The notes beneath the pieces are model-generated. The model worked only from the letters and a program-made list of their open reading frames with translations, ran no database searches and was not told where the DNA came from. The position numbers and the translations under genes are program-made. A stretch of DNA of 64,000 nt from Urechis unicinctus (lineage: Eukaryota; Annelida; Polychaeta; Xenopneusta; Urechidae): positions 28,221,208 through 28,285,207 of the forward strand of contig CM067344.1 of NCBI GenBank assembly GCA_034190875.2, read 5' to 3'. This document shows positions 1 through 15,604 of the stretch, piece after piece (the first letter of the stretch is position 1; each line of letters opens with the position of its first letter).

Positions 1-1334
1 ACAGAAATAAACCAAGACTCATCCGAGCATGCTTCAGCGCCTCAAGCTCTGTCCCAGCCTGGCAGACTCAAGCCCCGTTGGGCTCATTTAACACAGCTCC
101 TTGTTTGTTCAAACTGGCCTGTCATAGCGTTGGGTGTGATCGTAGCCTGTGTTTTAGCCTTGTCAATGTTGGTGGTCCTTGGAGGCAGGTATTTAGCCGA
201 CGCATCATGGTGGATGATAGTGTTGTTGGTTGTACTGCTCTTGGTTGTCTGTATCATGGTGCTATCAATGGCTGCCTTCCAGCAAAACACGCAAGACCTT
301 CACTTCAAGGTACCATATAATTATGCAGCATGTTCAAATTGTCAATATAAGTACAGTAGTATCTGAATGAAGCCAGGTCAGGTTGATTATAGCCGTGTGT
401 TATTTGTGGTCCAGACCCCGTGTGTTCCTACCATCCCTGTTCTGTCACTGGCCGCCTGCCTCCTCCTCCTCGTCATCAACTCAACACGATCGGGCTGGCT
501 TGGTACCATTCTCCTCATCATCATCTGTAAGCTTCTCTTCCCACAGAAGTTGGTTTGACATGTGGACACTTTATATCATGGTTGATTTGGGAATTTAGGT
601 GCATGGTAGCATAAAATTAACTAAATATATATTCAGCCTATGTGGTGATATTAGATAATTTTAAAGCTACGCTAAAAAAGTCAATCTAACTAGATATGCA
701 GTGAGAATGTTGATTAGTGAACAGCACACCTATCGTCAAGGTGCGCTGCTTTAAAATCAACAAACTTGATCCAACGTCTCGTAGACATGCGCCTTGCGGC
801 TTATGTTGAGGATATGGAGTCTTCTGATTGGTTGATGAGATTGCGCCCTCGAATAGATAAGAATATACAATGTGATTTTAAGAAAGAGGCTATTAAAAGC
901 AGTGCACTGCACACTGGTGGCGTGTTCATGTGAGCCCTCTTAGCGTGGCTTTAAGCTCTTTGGTAAAATCAAATGAGTTTGTTGGTTGTATATCAGGTAT
1001 ATTCTTCTGAAAATTGTTGTATAAAACTTTTTTCTTCAGGCAATCATTAATGATTGAACTTTTAAATGATGTGACACAGGTCCCAGTTAAAAGTTTATTT
1101 GTACTGCCAGTTTAATTATACTGTTCAAGAAAATATTCGGTCGGTGCTTTTCCATGCCTGTGTGTGCTGAAGAGGAATGTGTGTTTATTTTCAGCCTTGG
1201 TGATCTATTTTAGTTATGGTATAAGGCACAGCAAACTCAATGGAGATTCCAGCCTCTTGAACAACATGCAGAGAAATGGAACAGATGAACTTAGAGTGAG
1301 ACTTTTGGATGCAACAAGTTCAGATGAGAATTAA
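1..1334 (+). CDS. slc7a-like: SLC7A-family (cationic amino-acid-transporter-like) membrane protein, C-terminal exons only
   Basis: Three exons join in frame: 1-309 (open from the window edge), 415-526 and 1195-1334, ending at TAA. Donors are GTACCA and GTAAGC; acceptors are TGGTCCAG and TTTTCAG. The visible 186 residues hold two hydrophobic segments in the first exon (about residues 40-62 and 69-93), one in the second, and a polar cytoplasmic tail. The exon 1/2 junction gives [14 protein letters not shown] and exon 3 begins [13 protein letters not shown]. Both match the family pattern (F-K-V-P..P-x-L-P-x-L-S and I-Y-F-x-Y-G-x-x-H-S) at the last transmembrane helices of SLC7A1-4/A14 transporters. 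Family members move cationic or related amino acids across the plasma or lysosomal membrane; the subfamily cannot be fixed from this part. The N-terminal permease core lies outside the window. Confidence 0.88.
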
Positions 1335-1447
1335 TTTGCATGAGAGACTTGTTTCCAAGGTGCTACAGTCTACACAGCAATCCATTGGATGTTTTGTTGT
1401 TGACATTCTCTATCATCTGTCTGACATGAACTATATTTCCTTGGGTG

Positions 1448-4217
<2,770 letters not shown>

Positions 4218-4223
4218 TTTATT
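4218..4223 (-). terminator. Polyadenylation signal AATAAA of the NAT16-like gene
   Basis: TTTATT on the + strand reads AATAAA on the gene strand, only 9 nt beyond the stop codon at 4232-4234. This implies an unusually short 3' UTR. Confidence 0.6.
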
Positions 4224-4231
4224 GTAATTTC

Positions 4232-5903
4232 TCATTGTGTATTGTGTAGGTCAGCAGATTTCGGTTTCTCCTCAGGCGATGGTTCAAACTGAGAATGCAC
4301 CAAGATGTATTCATCATAACGGTCCCAGGCGCCTTTCTGCCAAAGCACTACGTCCGCTAAGATATCCTCCGAATTTAGAGTGAAGTCAAGCGGATGATAT
4401 AGAACAAGATGGAGGTCTCCAGAGAACTGTCTGTACTTCTCAAGAACATGTTGAAGGCTTAAGAGGAGGTAATCCCTCAATAAGCTTTGATCACGTCCGT
4501 AGAAATCCACGTCCAGGCGTAGCCCAGCTTGACACGGTATAGCAGTCATACAACCAAGAGCCGAATAGCGAGGACGCAGCCTTTGTTCGGCTGGTGTATC
4601 GCACAGTTCCTGTTGCTCACCTGTGGATTCGTCAGTTACGTCCTGTTTTGAATGTGGAGCGGTCCTTGTACAAACCACCTCATGGTTATCGTATAAATAA
4701 TCCAGACACGATGATTGAACGTCATAGGTTCTCCATGACACTATGACGTACCTGTCTGGAAACAGATACTTTAGAGTGTCTGCTTGCGGGAGGTTCTTCG
4801 TGAACTCTTCTTTGGAGGGTCGATTTAGTAGGCTGTGGTGTGGCATCGGTGATGCAGGGGAGAGCAACGCACCTTTTATGGTGTCCATGCTAGCACGCAT
4901 ACTCTTCAGCTTCTGTGGAGACAAACATTAGGAGTGTTGCAGATCAATTCACCATGAAATGCTAACAAATAGTTGAATAAAGATATTCCTTGGGTATCAA
5001 TGTGTTAACTTTGTTGTACTGTCCTTAGATAAATCTCACCCTTTTCACAAGCAGTTTGTATTTGTCAGGAAAATTAACGAGACGTTGCCGCTGGAAATTT
5101 GAGCTGAAGGCTGTGAAGAGGTATTTATGGAAGGCTCTGGGATGGATCCGCATGACTTGTGAGGCTCCGTACTCCGACAGCTTCGCCAGGATGTGGTGAC
5201 CTCGGTAATGGCGGTGTACGCGTACAGGGCCAGTCACGACACTATCCCCATCCCCCGTGATGTGGTAGTAAACAAAACCAACCTGAAACAGCAGCAGCAG
5301 TAGTAGTAGCATTTAAATCAGGTGCATTCCTGTTCTATATGGCTTACCTGACGGGAAGTTCCTCTGTGCAATAACCTCTATACAAATTAATGGCTTGCGA
5401 ATAGCCCAACAGACCAACGTCAGGTTTTATCACCAAGAGGGAGTGCAGCACTCCAGTTCATGATTCGAAAGCGCATGTCAAACTCCAGACGACTTTTGTA
5501 TTCAACAATGTTGTCTTACCACATGTTCCACCATATTTGAAAGATAGTTTCAAACATTAAAAGATGAAAGTGTATTCGCACCCACACAATGTGTGCGTGA
5601 TTTAGACACTACTATGCTGATGATAAGTGATACAGATTCCAATATACAAGGAGATGTAGTGCATTTAACGCCAAGTGATCAAAGCGATCGTCAGATGATG
5701 ACGACATGACATACCACTTTGGCGTCCACCTCGAGGACGAAGCAGTAGAAAACCTCGGGGTGCTCCATGAAGTGGTTGTACATGTGCGCCAGGTCATCCA
5801 ATCCCTCCAACACATCGCCCATTCCCGTGATAGCATGGTAATCATCGCGAGTGGCCGGCCGACACACCAAGTTGCCGAACATATCTACACGAGGACGGCC
5901 CAT
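4232..5903 (-). CDS. nat16-like: NAT16 / histidine N-acetyltransferase-like GNAT enzyme
   Basis: Three coding exons on the minus strand: 5903-5715, 5282-5040 and 4912-4232. All junctions are phase 0 (donors GTATGT and GTGAGA; acceptors TTTCAG and CCACAG), giving 370 codons plus stop. Exon 1 opens RPATRDDYHAITGMGD, the usual start of the GNAT fold. Exon 2 (residues 64-144) carries the acetyl-CoA-binding strand-helix around HYRGHHI (88-94). Exon 3 holds the family C-terminal lobe with FPDRYVIVSW and LRLDVDFYGRD. Order and length fit NAT16-like proteins, whose studied fish member acetylates histidine; the substrate here is unknown. The P-loop has His where many GNATs have the second Gly/Ala. The ATG directly follows an intron acceptor-like TGTCCAGAG, so a 5' non-coding exon probably lies upstream; that part is inference. 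Confidence 0.88.
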
Positions 5904-5909
5904 CTCTGG

Positions 5910-6383
5910 ACAAATCACAGTAACATATCGGTCTGTTGTAACCCACTTAAAGTTAAATAGCCAATATACAATATACAGAGGTGTGAAAAGTGTCAATACA
6001 CACACACCTGAACTGACCCCGTAATTGTCCGAGTCTATGACCACAGGCCTATCGATGCGGGCTAGGCCAGGCAATCCTTAAGTGTCATATTTCACAATTG
6101 ATTCAAGCCAGCCTATAACACAAGACGTCTTTAAACGTGCTGCCAGTGTCTTGTCTACTGAACTAAGTCTTTCGTTTTGTGACATGACGGATCGGAACTG
6201 CTGATCAGCCAACTGTTGATTGTTATCCGGGTAAGTATGCTGTCAATAGCCCGATCGAACGAACACGCCCCCTGGCAGTGTACCTGTCAGCCAAACAGCT
6301 GACGTGGACGACCAAGCTGTCATAAGCGGATCGGGGAATATGTATACATATGTAAGGCAGTGCTGGCTTGTCGTGTGTACACA
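5910..6383. other. Upstream region of the NAT16-like gene
   Basis: No coding exon recognised. This should contain the intron before the first coding exon, and probably the 5' UTR exon and promoter, since the gene is transcribed leftwards. I could not place a start site. Confidence 0.4.
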
Positions 6384-6408
6384 GGGAGGGAGGGGGGGGG
6401 GGGTGGGG
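6384..6408 (+). repeat. G-rich run with quadruplex potential
   Basis: GGG-A-GGG-A followed by twelve G, then T and GGGG. This has enough closely spaced G runs to form an intramolecular G-quadruplex. Confidence 0.7.
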
Positions 6409-6659
6409 TTCTATACAACGCCGAATTTGTGTGTGAGCTAGTCGACTAACGCCTGATTACGTCGCCTGATTTGATCCGTGGGTACACAAGTCGGAGTCGG
6501 TGGTTGGCGTGGGTCGTGGTGCGGACGTGATGGCGCGGGCCAACAAACTGGGCGTGGTTGGCACAGGTCATGGTGGCGCGTGCGGTTTATATTTGTTTGT
6601 CGATTTCCATACATAGTAAAGCCGTTTTTGTTTAGTAAGACTAGGTACGTCTACGCGTT

Positions 6660-7083
6660 CAGTTTATGTCCAAGCCACATGAGACCTACAGGTGTTTACG
6701 GGTTGTGGCCAGCAGGAAGCCCGTTAGAAATCAACCCCCGTACAAAGTTGTGGTCACATACTTTACGGGTGGTCTGCGGGCGTTCTACGGGATCTGGCCA
6801 CGGGGTCGAAATAACCAATGCCGTGCACTTTACCGGCCCATAGAGAACCCGTAAGAAAACCGTGCGGGAGACCCCACACTACTGCCTACGGGCCTTCTAC
6901 GGGCTTATACCCGCAAGGAGCCCGTGTCTGAAAGTAGTGCATGTTCAATATTTGGCCACGGGCCCTACGGGGCCCGTACGGGTCCAAGAATCTTCAAAAC
7001 ATCGTACGGGCCCCACGGTCCTGCACGGCACGCCGTGCTGTCCTGCACGGATGCGCATGGTTTGGCCCGTACGGGGCCCGTAG
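6660..7083. repeat. GC-rich block of interspersed CCCGTAC/GTACGGG inverted words
   Basis: About 420 bp in which ACGGG, CCCGT, GGCCC and GTACGGG recur in both orientations, for example GGCCCGTACGGGTCC near 6976 and GGCCCGTACGGGGCCCGTA near 7063. It is sharply GC-rich against AT-rich neighbours and can fold into many alternative hairpins. Reading frames cross it (6478-6843 and 6862-7083) but none resembles a protein. It may be a decayed short tandem or fold-back element. No mobile-element ends were identified. Confidence 0.55.
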
Positions 7084-7089
7084 ACAGTC

Positions 7090-7670
7090 TTATGTGACTT
7101 ACGCATTATCTTACACCACAGTCACATAACTGTAAGCATATGAAATGTGAAAGTGCTGTGGTCTCTGACGCTTTGGTTATTAATAAAATGCAATATGCAT
7201 GATTGGCTGTTCGGTGCTTCGTCACGGTCGGAAGCCTCGAGGTGGAAGTAATCTGAAAGATATACGCCACGGCGTCACATACGTTTCACAAGGTAACACG
7301 TTTGTTCGCAGCTAACACCTGTTTATGATCTTCCAGCAATTCAAATGCCAGGAGCTCATAACCCATGAATTAGAACATCATAATCCAAAGAAATTATATC
7401 CAAGTGATCCCCATATTAACAACATGCACCGGAAATATTAAGTGATATGTAAGACAACATCGGTTGCGCTGAAAACCACTGCTTTCTACATATGTTAAAA
7501 TGACCGGTCAATAATTCGCTGACTGTGGACTATTGCCGTTTTTTAACATGTATTATAAGGTAAACACAAGAGCCAGTGTTTTTGCCAGAAAACACAGGTT
7601 ATCGTTTACCCCAAAGTTTACTTGGGCAGTTGGTTGCGCATCATCATCCTGAATACCCCGATGCTTTCCA
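7090..7670. other. Intergenic spacer before tandem array 1
   Basis: AT-rich, no gene or recognisable repeat seen. Confidence 0.5.
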
Positions 7671-10600
7671 CCTCACGTATACCCTGTGTTCTTTGTTAGC
7701 AACACGATGCCATCATGCTCATTGTTAAGTCTATGTCACGCGCGTCGTTGACTCGGCTTATTGGGTTCATTTGAATTGACACCGAATACACGGAATGCAA
7801 TGTTGGGCAAATACATAACGCGATAAAGCAACGTTGGGTCATGTAGGACGTAACCATGCTTAACCGCGTGGCTAAAGCTGCTGCTGGTGACATTAACAAC
7901 CTGTAAACGCGGCATGTTTGGACAAGGCTAATTGGTATGCTCCTCATCTGTGTATTGGGTATGTTGAAGTGACGCAGCAAACAAGCAATCGCATTGAGCC
8001 CATAAATCATTTTGATCTGAAGCATATTTGATTCTTATGATAAAGGAGTCAATAATTCGTACAATGACCATCAAACATATGTCATAGAATTATTGAGGCT
8101 TCGGATTTGTATGCGTGTATGTGATGCTGTAAATAAAATGCTCATTTTACAGAAAATGAATGCATGAGAAGAGAGCTGTTTACATAAATCCAAAGAAATT
8201 TATACCAAACTAATGGTTCCGTGACTTTCCAAGTGGACCATATAAATAAAGGAGCTCTGTCATCTCTAAAAATCCCTGATGAAATAGCACCTTCTAGGTT
8301 AAAGGCGACGGTGAACACAAGTGTGGTATTTCATTTTTGGTCATGGTATCTACAAGAAATTACCACCTTAGTTGTGTAATAGCAATGCATACGAAAATAA
8401 GAACTGATAAAAATCCAAACGCCTTTTCTGCCTTGAATCGGATGACAATGTGCTACCGCAGCACTCAAAGTTATCTTGAAAATGAATCTTTCCCAATATT
8501 TGATAAATATCGGTGGAGAACAGACCATACACTGGATTCATTCCGTTACAAATTGGTAGCGGGGCCAACGTGTTATTGTATCACATGAAAATGATAGAGA
8601 GTGGAACCCCCCTTATAAGGGGGCGGCGATGGCAAAGAAGTAGAACATTCGAACAAATGCTCTCACGACGTATTCTCTGCAGATGTTTTGAACAATTAAA
8701 CAAGACACTGTCATCCCACCGTGTTAGCCACTAATTAATGTCTCGCAAGGGAATAAGGGAATTAAATGCATTTGAAGTCGAGAAAAACCTCATTGAAACG
8801 TGAATCTTTGTTTCTACGACTGGATGAGTAAGCGTAAATGGTGACAGAATAAAGAGAGGAGACACAAGCTAAGATGAATCAAGCGAAAGAAGCGCAAGTG
8901 TAGACATAAATCCATAGGAAACATCGACGCCTCATTACATGCACTCAAGTCACCTCATATAATTGTATCTGGATGACACGGACACCAGATGCCAACATAG
9001 GAAAAACGGCGTGAAAATGAAGTCCACGAAATATACACATGTTAAGACGTGTCAAATGCAATCCGATATCTTTCGATGAACTTAACCAAACGTACATATC
9101 GGTATCATTATCCGCTTTTATATATAAGAAGACCTTTAAAGCAAGCCGCTTGCTATTTTCGATAATGGAAATAGAGTGCGCCAATGAACATTCCATTAGC
9201 CTTTCACTTCTAACACCTCGTTTGTATTATTTATTTACGTTTGTGGTGCACAGAAGCGTATAAATATTTACATTACAATGTTGATCACAAGTTCCTCTGA
9301 TTGAGCAATCGCATTATCGCGTATTCCATCCTTCGCCAGCGTCAATTAGTTTACAATTTTTTGATCATATTGTTTCTCTTTACTGCTTTAGCAGTCTATA
9401 ACCAGAGAGATTTTAGCTATGCTAAGAGGGCTCACTCGCGCCACCACCCGACCGAACATGTGAATACGTCAGCTGTGAGCAGCGCGCTGCTGTGTCATAG
9501 CGTCTCTTAAAACTACATAGAATTTTCTGAACAATTTTGGGGAATGGTCGCCTCGACCACTAAGAGGTTTTAAGAAGCAGATCATCGAGACGTTGAATCA
9601 ACAGTGCTATGTATTTTTGTTGATTCAATGGTTGATCCACTTGACGACAGGCGTGTATTTAATTCATTTCCATATTCACAACATAGCTAGTCGTAGTGAA
9701 GGCTATAAGCGTAGATATAAGCTCTTTGCTATAACTACCAGGCTGTTTGCTCAGAAAGCACTTTTCGTACTTGACGTGGCATATTTTGGCGAAATGTATT
9801 TAAATGTTGCATAAAATATTATGTTTAGAATAAGGAATTCATTAACCGCCACTGTTTTTATCCGACAAAGAGATCAAATAATATTGTGTAGACTGCGATA
9901 TTGTGATTTGGCGCTACATCAGACGGAAGGCTGTGTGTGTCGTAATTCCAAACTGACAGAAAAACATACATTTGGACGTCATCAAGTTATTTCCCTTGTG
10001 ACACATCTATCAATATGTCGACTAAGACGAATTGCAACTGTGGAGTTTTTACTTAAATCATCGGCTAGTTGCATGACTTCATGTAGAACTACCAACAAGA
10101 AATGTCCCAATCAAGAAATCGATGTTAATACAAATCGTTACTAAGATGTATTAAATATACAGAATTTGAGAACTATCAACGTTTTTCTCCTGGCTATGCA
10201 GTTATTGTTGTTGTCGAACATAATATTGAGTCTAACATGGAGTTTACGGTAGTCAGACATTGTTGCCGATTAATTGATTTACGCGGCAATACTCCCTCAT
10301 TTTGACTAGTTTTGGATGATAACTGATGGGGTAACTACCTTTGGATTGTACCTATGACTTTTAGGCATCTGGCAGTGATATTGATAGGACTGGCCGCTTA
10401 TTTGATCTGAACCCCGCAGCAGATTAGGATTTCCAACGAGTAACATACGGGTAAGAGTTTAAAGGTAAACGACTTGAGATAATTGGAGAAAGTCAATACG
10501 AATTACGCTGTTTCCCAGGATTGACGCAAGCTCTCAGCTAAAAAAAATACACCTGACTATAAGACAGAAAGTAAGTCAAGTTATATGATCCACTACTTCA

Positions 10601-11629
10601 AAGCGCTGGGAAGCTGATCAGAAAGACGGATGTATATAACGTCACAGCAATAATACATACAAGGTGTAACTAATTATATTTGCTATTGAGGATTCGACAT
10701 TATAATCTTTTAAAAATTAAACGCTTCAAACAATGTAAAGTGTATTGTGTCATGATCCATTGGTATCATGTCAAGACGAGGCCCACTTTACGGCCATGAT
10801 TATTCAACTATCATTGGATGTGCCATTTGCAACTACGCGGTGCAATGGTTCATCAATCATTACTCCTGAATTAATCAGCCTACACGGTGGCATTCATGAA
10901 CCTGACTACATGCGGCCAGGTTTCACCTGATGTCATCAGCAGAATAGACCCACCATGCAAGTTCATTGTGCAAGACTAGATCATACCTTTAATCTATTTC
11001 ATAAGTGAGATTGCTCTTATTCAAAAACATGTTTAGTAACCGAATGAGTGCGAATGGATCCCCTGTTTATTCTCCGATTGTTGTCGATTTTGATATATAA
11101 ACAAAACATTCACATGTTAACGGTTGATGGAAAACCGTAGATACATCAAATTGATTAAGCACAAAATTGTGATTTCGCTTCTAAAACGTGATGGAAATGG
11201 CAAACAACCTTCCGTATCCATCAGCCATCAATTACGAAGTGCAATTAACTTATTTAGTTTATAAACATGAAAATGATAGAAATATATCTCTTTCATTTCA
11301 TCCCAATTTAGTTTGTTTCAACGCTAAATTGATTCCAGTATTTGCTAGAAAGGCTTAAATATAATAAGCTGCCTTATGATCGAATAAACAAAATGATATA
11401 TTGCTAAATGATCTGGTGAAGGTGTCATTATTATTACAATTACAATGAGAAGACTAAGAGATTGCGCGTTGGTTGAAATGCACTCGAAAATATTTTTTCG
11501 ACAAAAGCGGGTAGGTTATGAAATTGTGTCATGATTTGGACGGACAAGTAATAAATGTTTAATTTTAGCAAGAATAGGCTTTCTTGTTATCAGAACAATA
11601 AATAGTCCATCGTCCAAGAGTCAATTAAA
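7671..11629. repeat. Array 1, unit 1 (3959 bp)
   Basis: Full unit. Lacks the 14 bp after GAGCTCTGT (near 8258) that units 2-4 carry. The longest shared frame (ATG at 9821) stops early here because CAA of units 3 and 4 is TAA (10141-10143). Confidence 0.93.
8608..8623. repeat. Perfect 16-bp palindrome CCCCCTTATAAGGGGG in each array 1 unit
   Basis: Present unchanged at 8608-8623, 12592-12607, 16555-16570 and 20852-20867. It has a TTATAA core and GC arms inside an AT-rich unit. It is not retained in the diverged inverted copy at 42.3-43.2 kb. Confidence 0.9.
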
Positions 11630-14600
11630 CCTCACGTATACCTTGTGTTCTTTGTTAGCAACACGACGCCTTCATGCTCATTGTTAAGTCTATGTCACGC
11701 GCGTCGTTGACTCGGCTTATTGGGTTAATTTGAATTGACACCGAATACACGGAATGTAATGTTGGGCAAATACATAACAGGATAAAGCAAGTTGGGTCAT
11801 GTAGGACGTAACCACGCTTAACCGCGTGGCTAAAGCTGCTGCTGGTGACATTAACAACCTGTAAACGCGGCATGTTTGGACAAGGCTAATTGGTATGCTC
11901 CTCATCTGTGTATTGGGTATGTTTAAGTGACGCAGCAAACAAGCAATCGCATTGAGCCCATAAATCATTTTGATCTGAAGCATATTTGATTCTTATGATA
12001 AAGGAGTCTCAATAATTCGTACAATGACCATCAAACATATGTCATAGAATTATTGAGGCTTCGGATTTGTATGCGTGTATGTGATGCTGTAAATAAAATG
12101 CTCATTTTACAGAAAATGAATGCATGAGAAGAGAGCTGTTTACATAAATCCATAGAAATTTATACCAAACTAATGGTTCCGTGACTTTCCAAGTGGACCA
12201 TATAAATAAAGGAGCTCTGTACAAGCATGTCAATCATCTCTAAAAATCCCTGATGAAATAGCACCTTCTAGGTTAAAGGCGACGGTGCACACAAGTGTGG
12301 TATTTCATTTTTGGTCATGGTATCTACAAGAAATTACCACCTTAGTTGTGTAATAGCAATGCATACGAAAATAGGAACTGATAAAAATCCAAACGCCTTT
12401 TCTGCCTTGAATCGGATGACAATGTGCTACCGCAGCACTCAAAGTTATCTTGAAAATGAATCTTTCCCAATATTTGATAAATATCGGTGGAGAACAGACC
12501 ATACACTGGATTCATTCCGTTACAAATTGGTAGCGGGGCCAACGTGTTATTGTATCACATGGAAATGATAGAGAGTGGAACCCCCCTTATAAGGGGGCGG
12601 CGATGGCAAAGAAGTAGAACATTCGAACAAATGCTCTCACGACGTATTCTCTGCAGATGTTTTGAACAATTAAACAAGACACTGTCATCCCACCGTGTTA
12701 GCCACTAATTAATGTCTCGCAAGGGAATAAGGGAATTAAATGCATTTGAAGTCGAGAAAAACCTCATTGAAACGTGAATCTTTGTTTCTACGACTGGATG
12801 AGTAAGCGTAAATGGTGACTGAATAAAGAGAGGAGACACAAGCTAAGATGAATCAAGCGAAAGAAGCGCAAGTGTAGACATAAATCCATAGGAAACATCG
12901 ACGCCTCATTACATGCACTCAAGTCACCTCATATAATTGCATCTGGATGACACGGACACCAGATGCCAACATAGGAAAAACGGCGTGAAAATGAAGTCTA
13001 CGAAATATACACATGTAAAGACGTGTCAAATGCAATCCGATATCTTTCGATGAACTTAACCAAACGTACATATCGGTATCATTATCCGCTTTTATATATA
13101 AGAAGACCTTTAAAGCAAGCCGCTTGCTATTTTCGATAATGGAAATAGGGTGCGCCAATGAACATTCCATTAGCCTTTCACTTCTAACACCTCGTTTGTA
13201 TTATTTATTTACGTTTGTGGTGCACAGAAGCGTATAAATATAAATATTTACATTACAATGTTGATCACAAGTTCCTCTGATTGAGCAATCGCATTATCGC
13301 GTATTCCATCCTTCGCCAGCGTCAATTAGTTTACAATTTTTTGATCATATTGTTTCTCTTTACTGCTTTAGCAGTCTATAACCAGAGAGATTTTAGCTAT
13401 GATAAGAGGGCTCACTCGCGCCACCACCCGACCGAACATGTGAATACGTCAGCTGTGAGCAGCGCGCTGCTGTGTCATAGCGTCTCTTAAAACTACATAG
13501 AATTTTCTGAACAATTTTGGGGAATGGTCGCCTCGACCACTAAGAGGTTTTAAGAAGCAGATCATCGAGACGTTGAATCAACAGTGCTATGTATTTTTGT
13601 TGATTCAATGGTTGATCCACTTGACGACAGGCGTGTATTTAATTCATTTCCATATTCGCAACATAGCTAGTCGTAGTGAAGGCTATAAGCGTAGATATAA
13701 GCTCTTTGCTATAACTACCAGGCTGTTTGCTCAGAAAGCACTTTTCGTACTTGACGTGGCATATTTTGGCGAAATGTATTTAAATGTTGCATAAAATATT
13801 ATGTTTAGAATAAGGAATTCATTAACCGCCGCTGTTTTTATCCGACAAAGAGATCAAATAATATTGTGTAGACTGCGATATTGTGATTTGGCGCTACATC
13901 AGACGGAAGGCTGTGTGTGTAATTCCAAACTGACAGAACATACATTTGGCGTCATCAAGTTATTTCCCTTGTGACACATCTATCAATATGTCGACTAAGA
14001 CGAATTGCAACTGTGGAGTTTTTACTTAAATCATCGGCTAGTTGCATGACTTCATGTAGAACTACCAACAAGAAATGTCCCAATCAAGAAATCGATGTTA
14101 ATACAAATCGTTACTAAGATGTATTAAATATACAGAATTTGAGAACTATCAACGTTTTTCTCCTGGCTATGCAGTTATTTGTTGTCGAACATAATATTGA
14201 GTCTAACATGGAGTTTACGGTAGTCAGACATTGTTGCCGATTAATTGATTTACGCGGCAATACTCCCTCATTTTGACTAGTTTTGGATGATAACTGATGG
14301 GGTAACTACCTTTGGATTGTACCTATGACTTTTAGGCATCTGGCAGTGATATTGAGAGGACTGGCCGCTTATTTGATCTGAACCCCGCAGCAGATTAGGA
14401 TTTCCAACGAGTAACATACGGGTAAGAGTTTAAAGGTAAACGACTTGAGATAATTGGAGAAAGTCAATACGAATTACGCTGTTTCCCAGGATTGACGCAA
14501 GCTCTCAGCTAAAAAAATACACCTGACTATAAGACAGAAAGTAAGTCAAGTTATATGATCCACTACTTCAAAGCGCTGGGAAGCTGATCAGAAAGACGGA

Positions 14601-15604
14601 TGTATATAACGTCACAGCAATAATACATACAAGGTGTAACTAATTATATTTGCTATTGAGGATTCGACATTATAATATTTTAAAAATTAACGCTTCAAAC
14701 AATGTAAAGTGTATTGTGTCATGATCCATTGGTATCATGTCAAGACGAGGCCCACTTTACGGCCATGATTATTCAACTATCATTGGGTGTGCCATTTGCA
14801 ACTACGCGGTGCAATTGTTCATCAATCATTACTCCTGAATTAATCAGCCTACACGGTGGCATTCATGAACCTGACTACATGCGGCCAGGTTTCACCTGTG
14901 TGATGTCATCAGCAGAATAGGCCCAACATGCAAGTTCGTTTTGCAAGACTAGATCATACCTTTAATCTATTTCATAAGTGAGATTGCTCTTATTCAAAAA
15001 CATGTTTAGTAACCGAATGTGTGCGAATGGATCCCCTCTTTATTCTCCGATTGTTGTCGATTTTGATATATAAACAATACATTGACATGTTGCTAGGTTG
15101 ATGGAAAACCGTAGATACATCAAATTGATTAAGCACAAAATTGTGATTTCGCTTCTAAAACGTGATGGAAATGGCAAACAACCTTCCGTATCCATCAGCC
15201 ATCAATTACTAAGTGCAATTAACTTATTTAGTTTATAATCATGAAAATGATAGAAATATATCTCTTTCATTTCATCCCAATTTAGTTTGTTTCAACGCTA
15301 AATTGATTCCAGTATTTGCTAGAAAGGCTTAAATATAATAAGCTGCCTTATGATCGAATAAACAAAATGATATATTGCTAAATGATCTGGTGAAGGTGTC
15401 ATTATTATTACAATTACAATGAGAAGACTAAGAGATTGCGCGTTGGTTGAAATGCACTCGAAAATATTTTTTCGACAAAAGCGGGTAGGTTATGAAATTG
15501 TGTCATGATTTGGACGGACAAGTAATAAATGTTTTTAATTTAGCAAGAATAGGCTTTCTTGTTATCAGAACAATAAATAGTCCATCGTCCAAGAGTCAAT
15601 TAAA
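11630..15604. repeat. Array 1, unit 2 (3975 bp)
   Basis: Full unit, closest to units 1 and 3. A small deletion near 13919 destroys the long frame present in units 3 and 4. Confidence 0.93.

Noticed and set aside
8325..8345. ATTTTTGG in the array 1 unit as an Sm site of an snRNA or spliced-leader gene
   Set aside because: No recognisable snRNA body, leader sequence or flanking hairpin; the word is common in AT-rich DNA.
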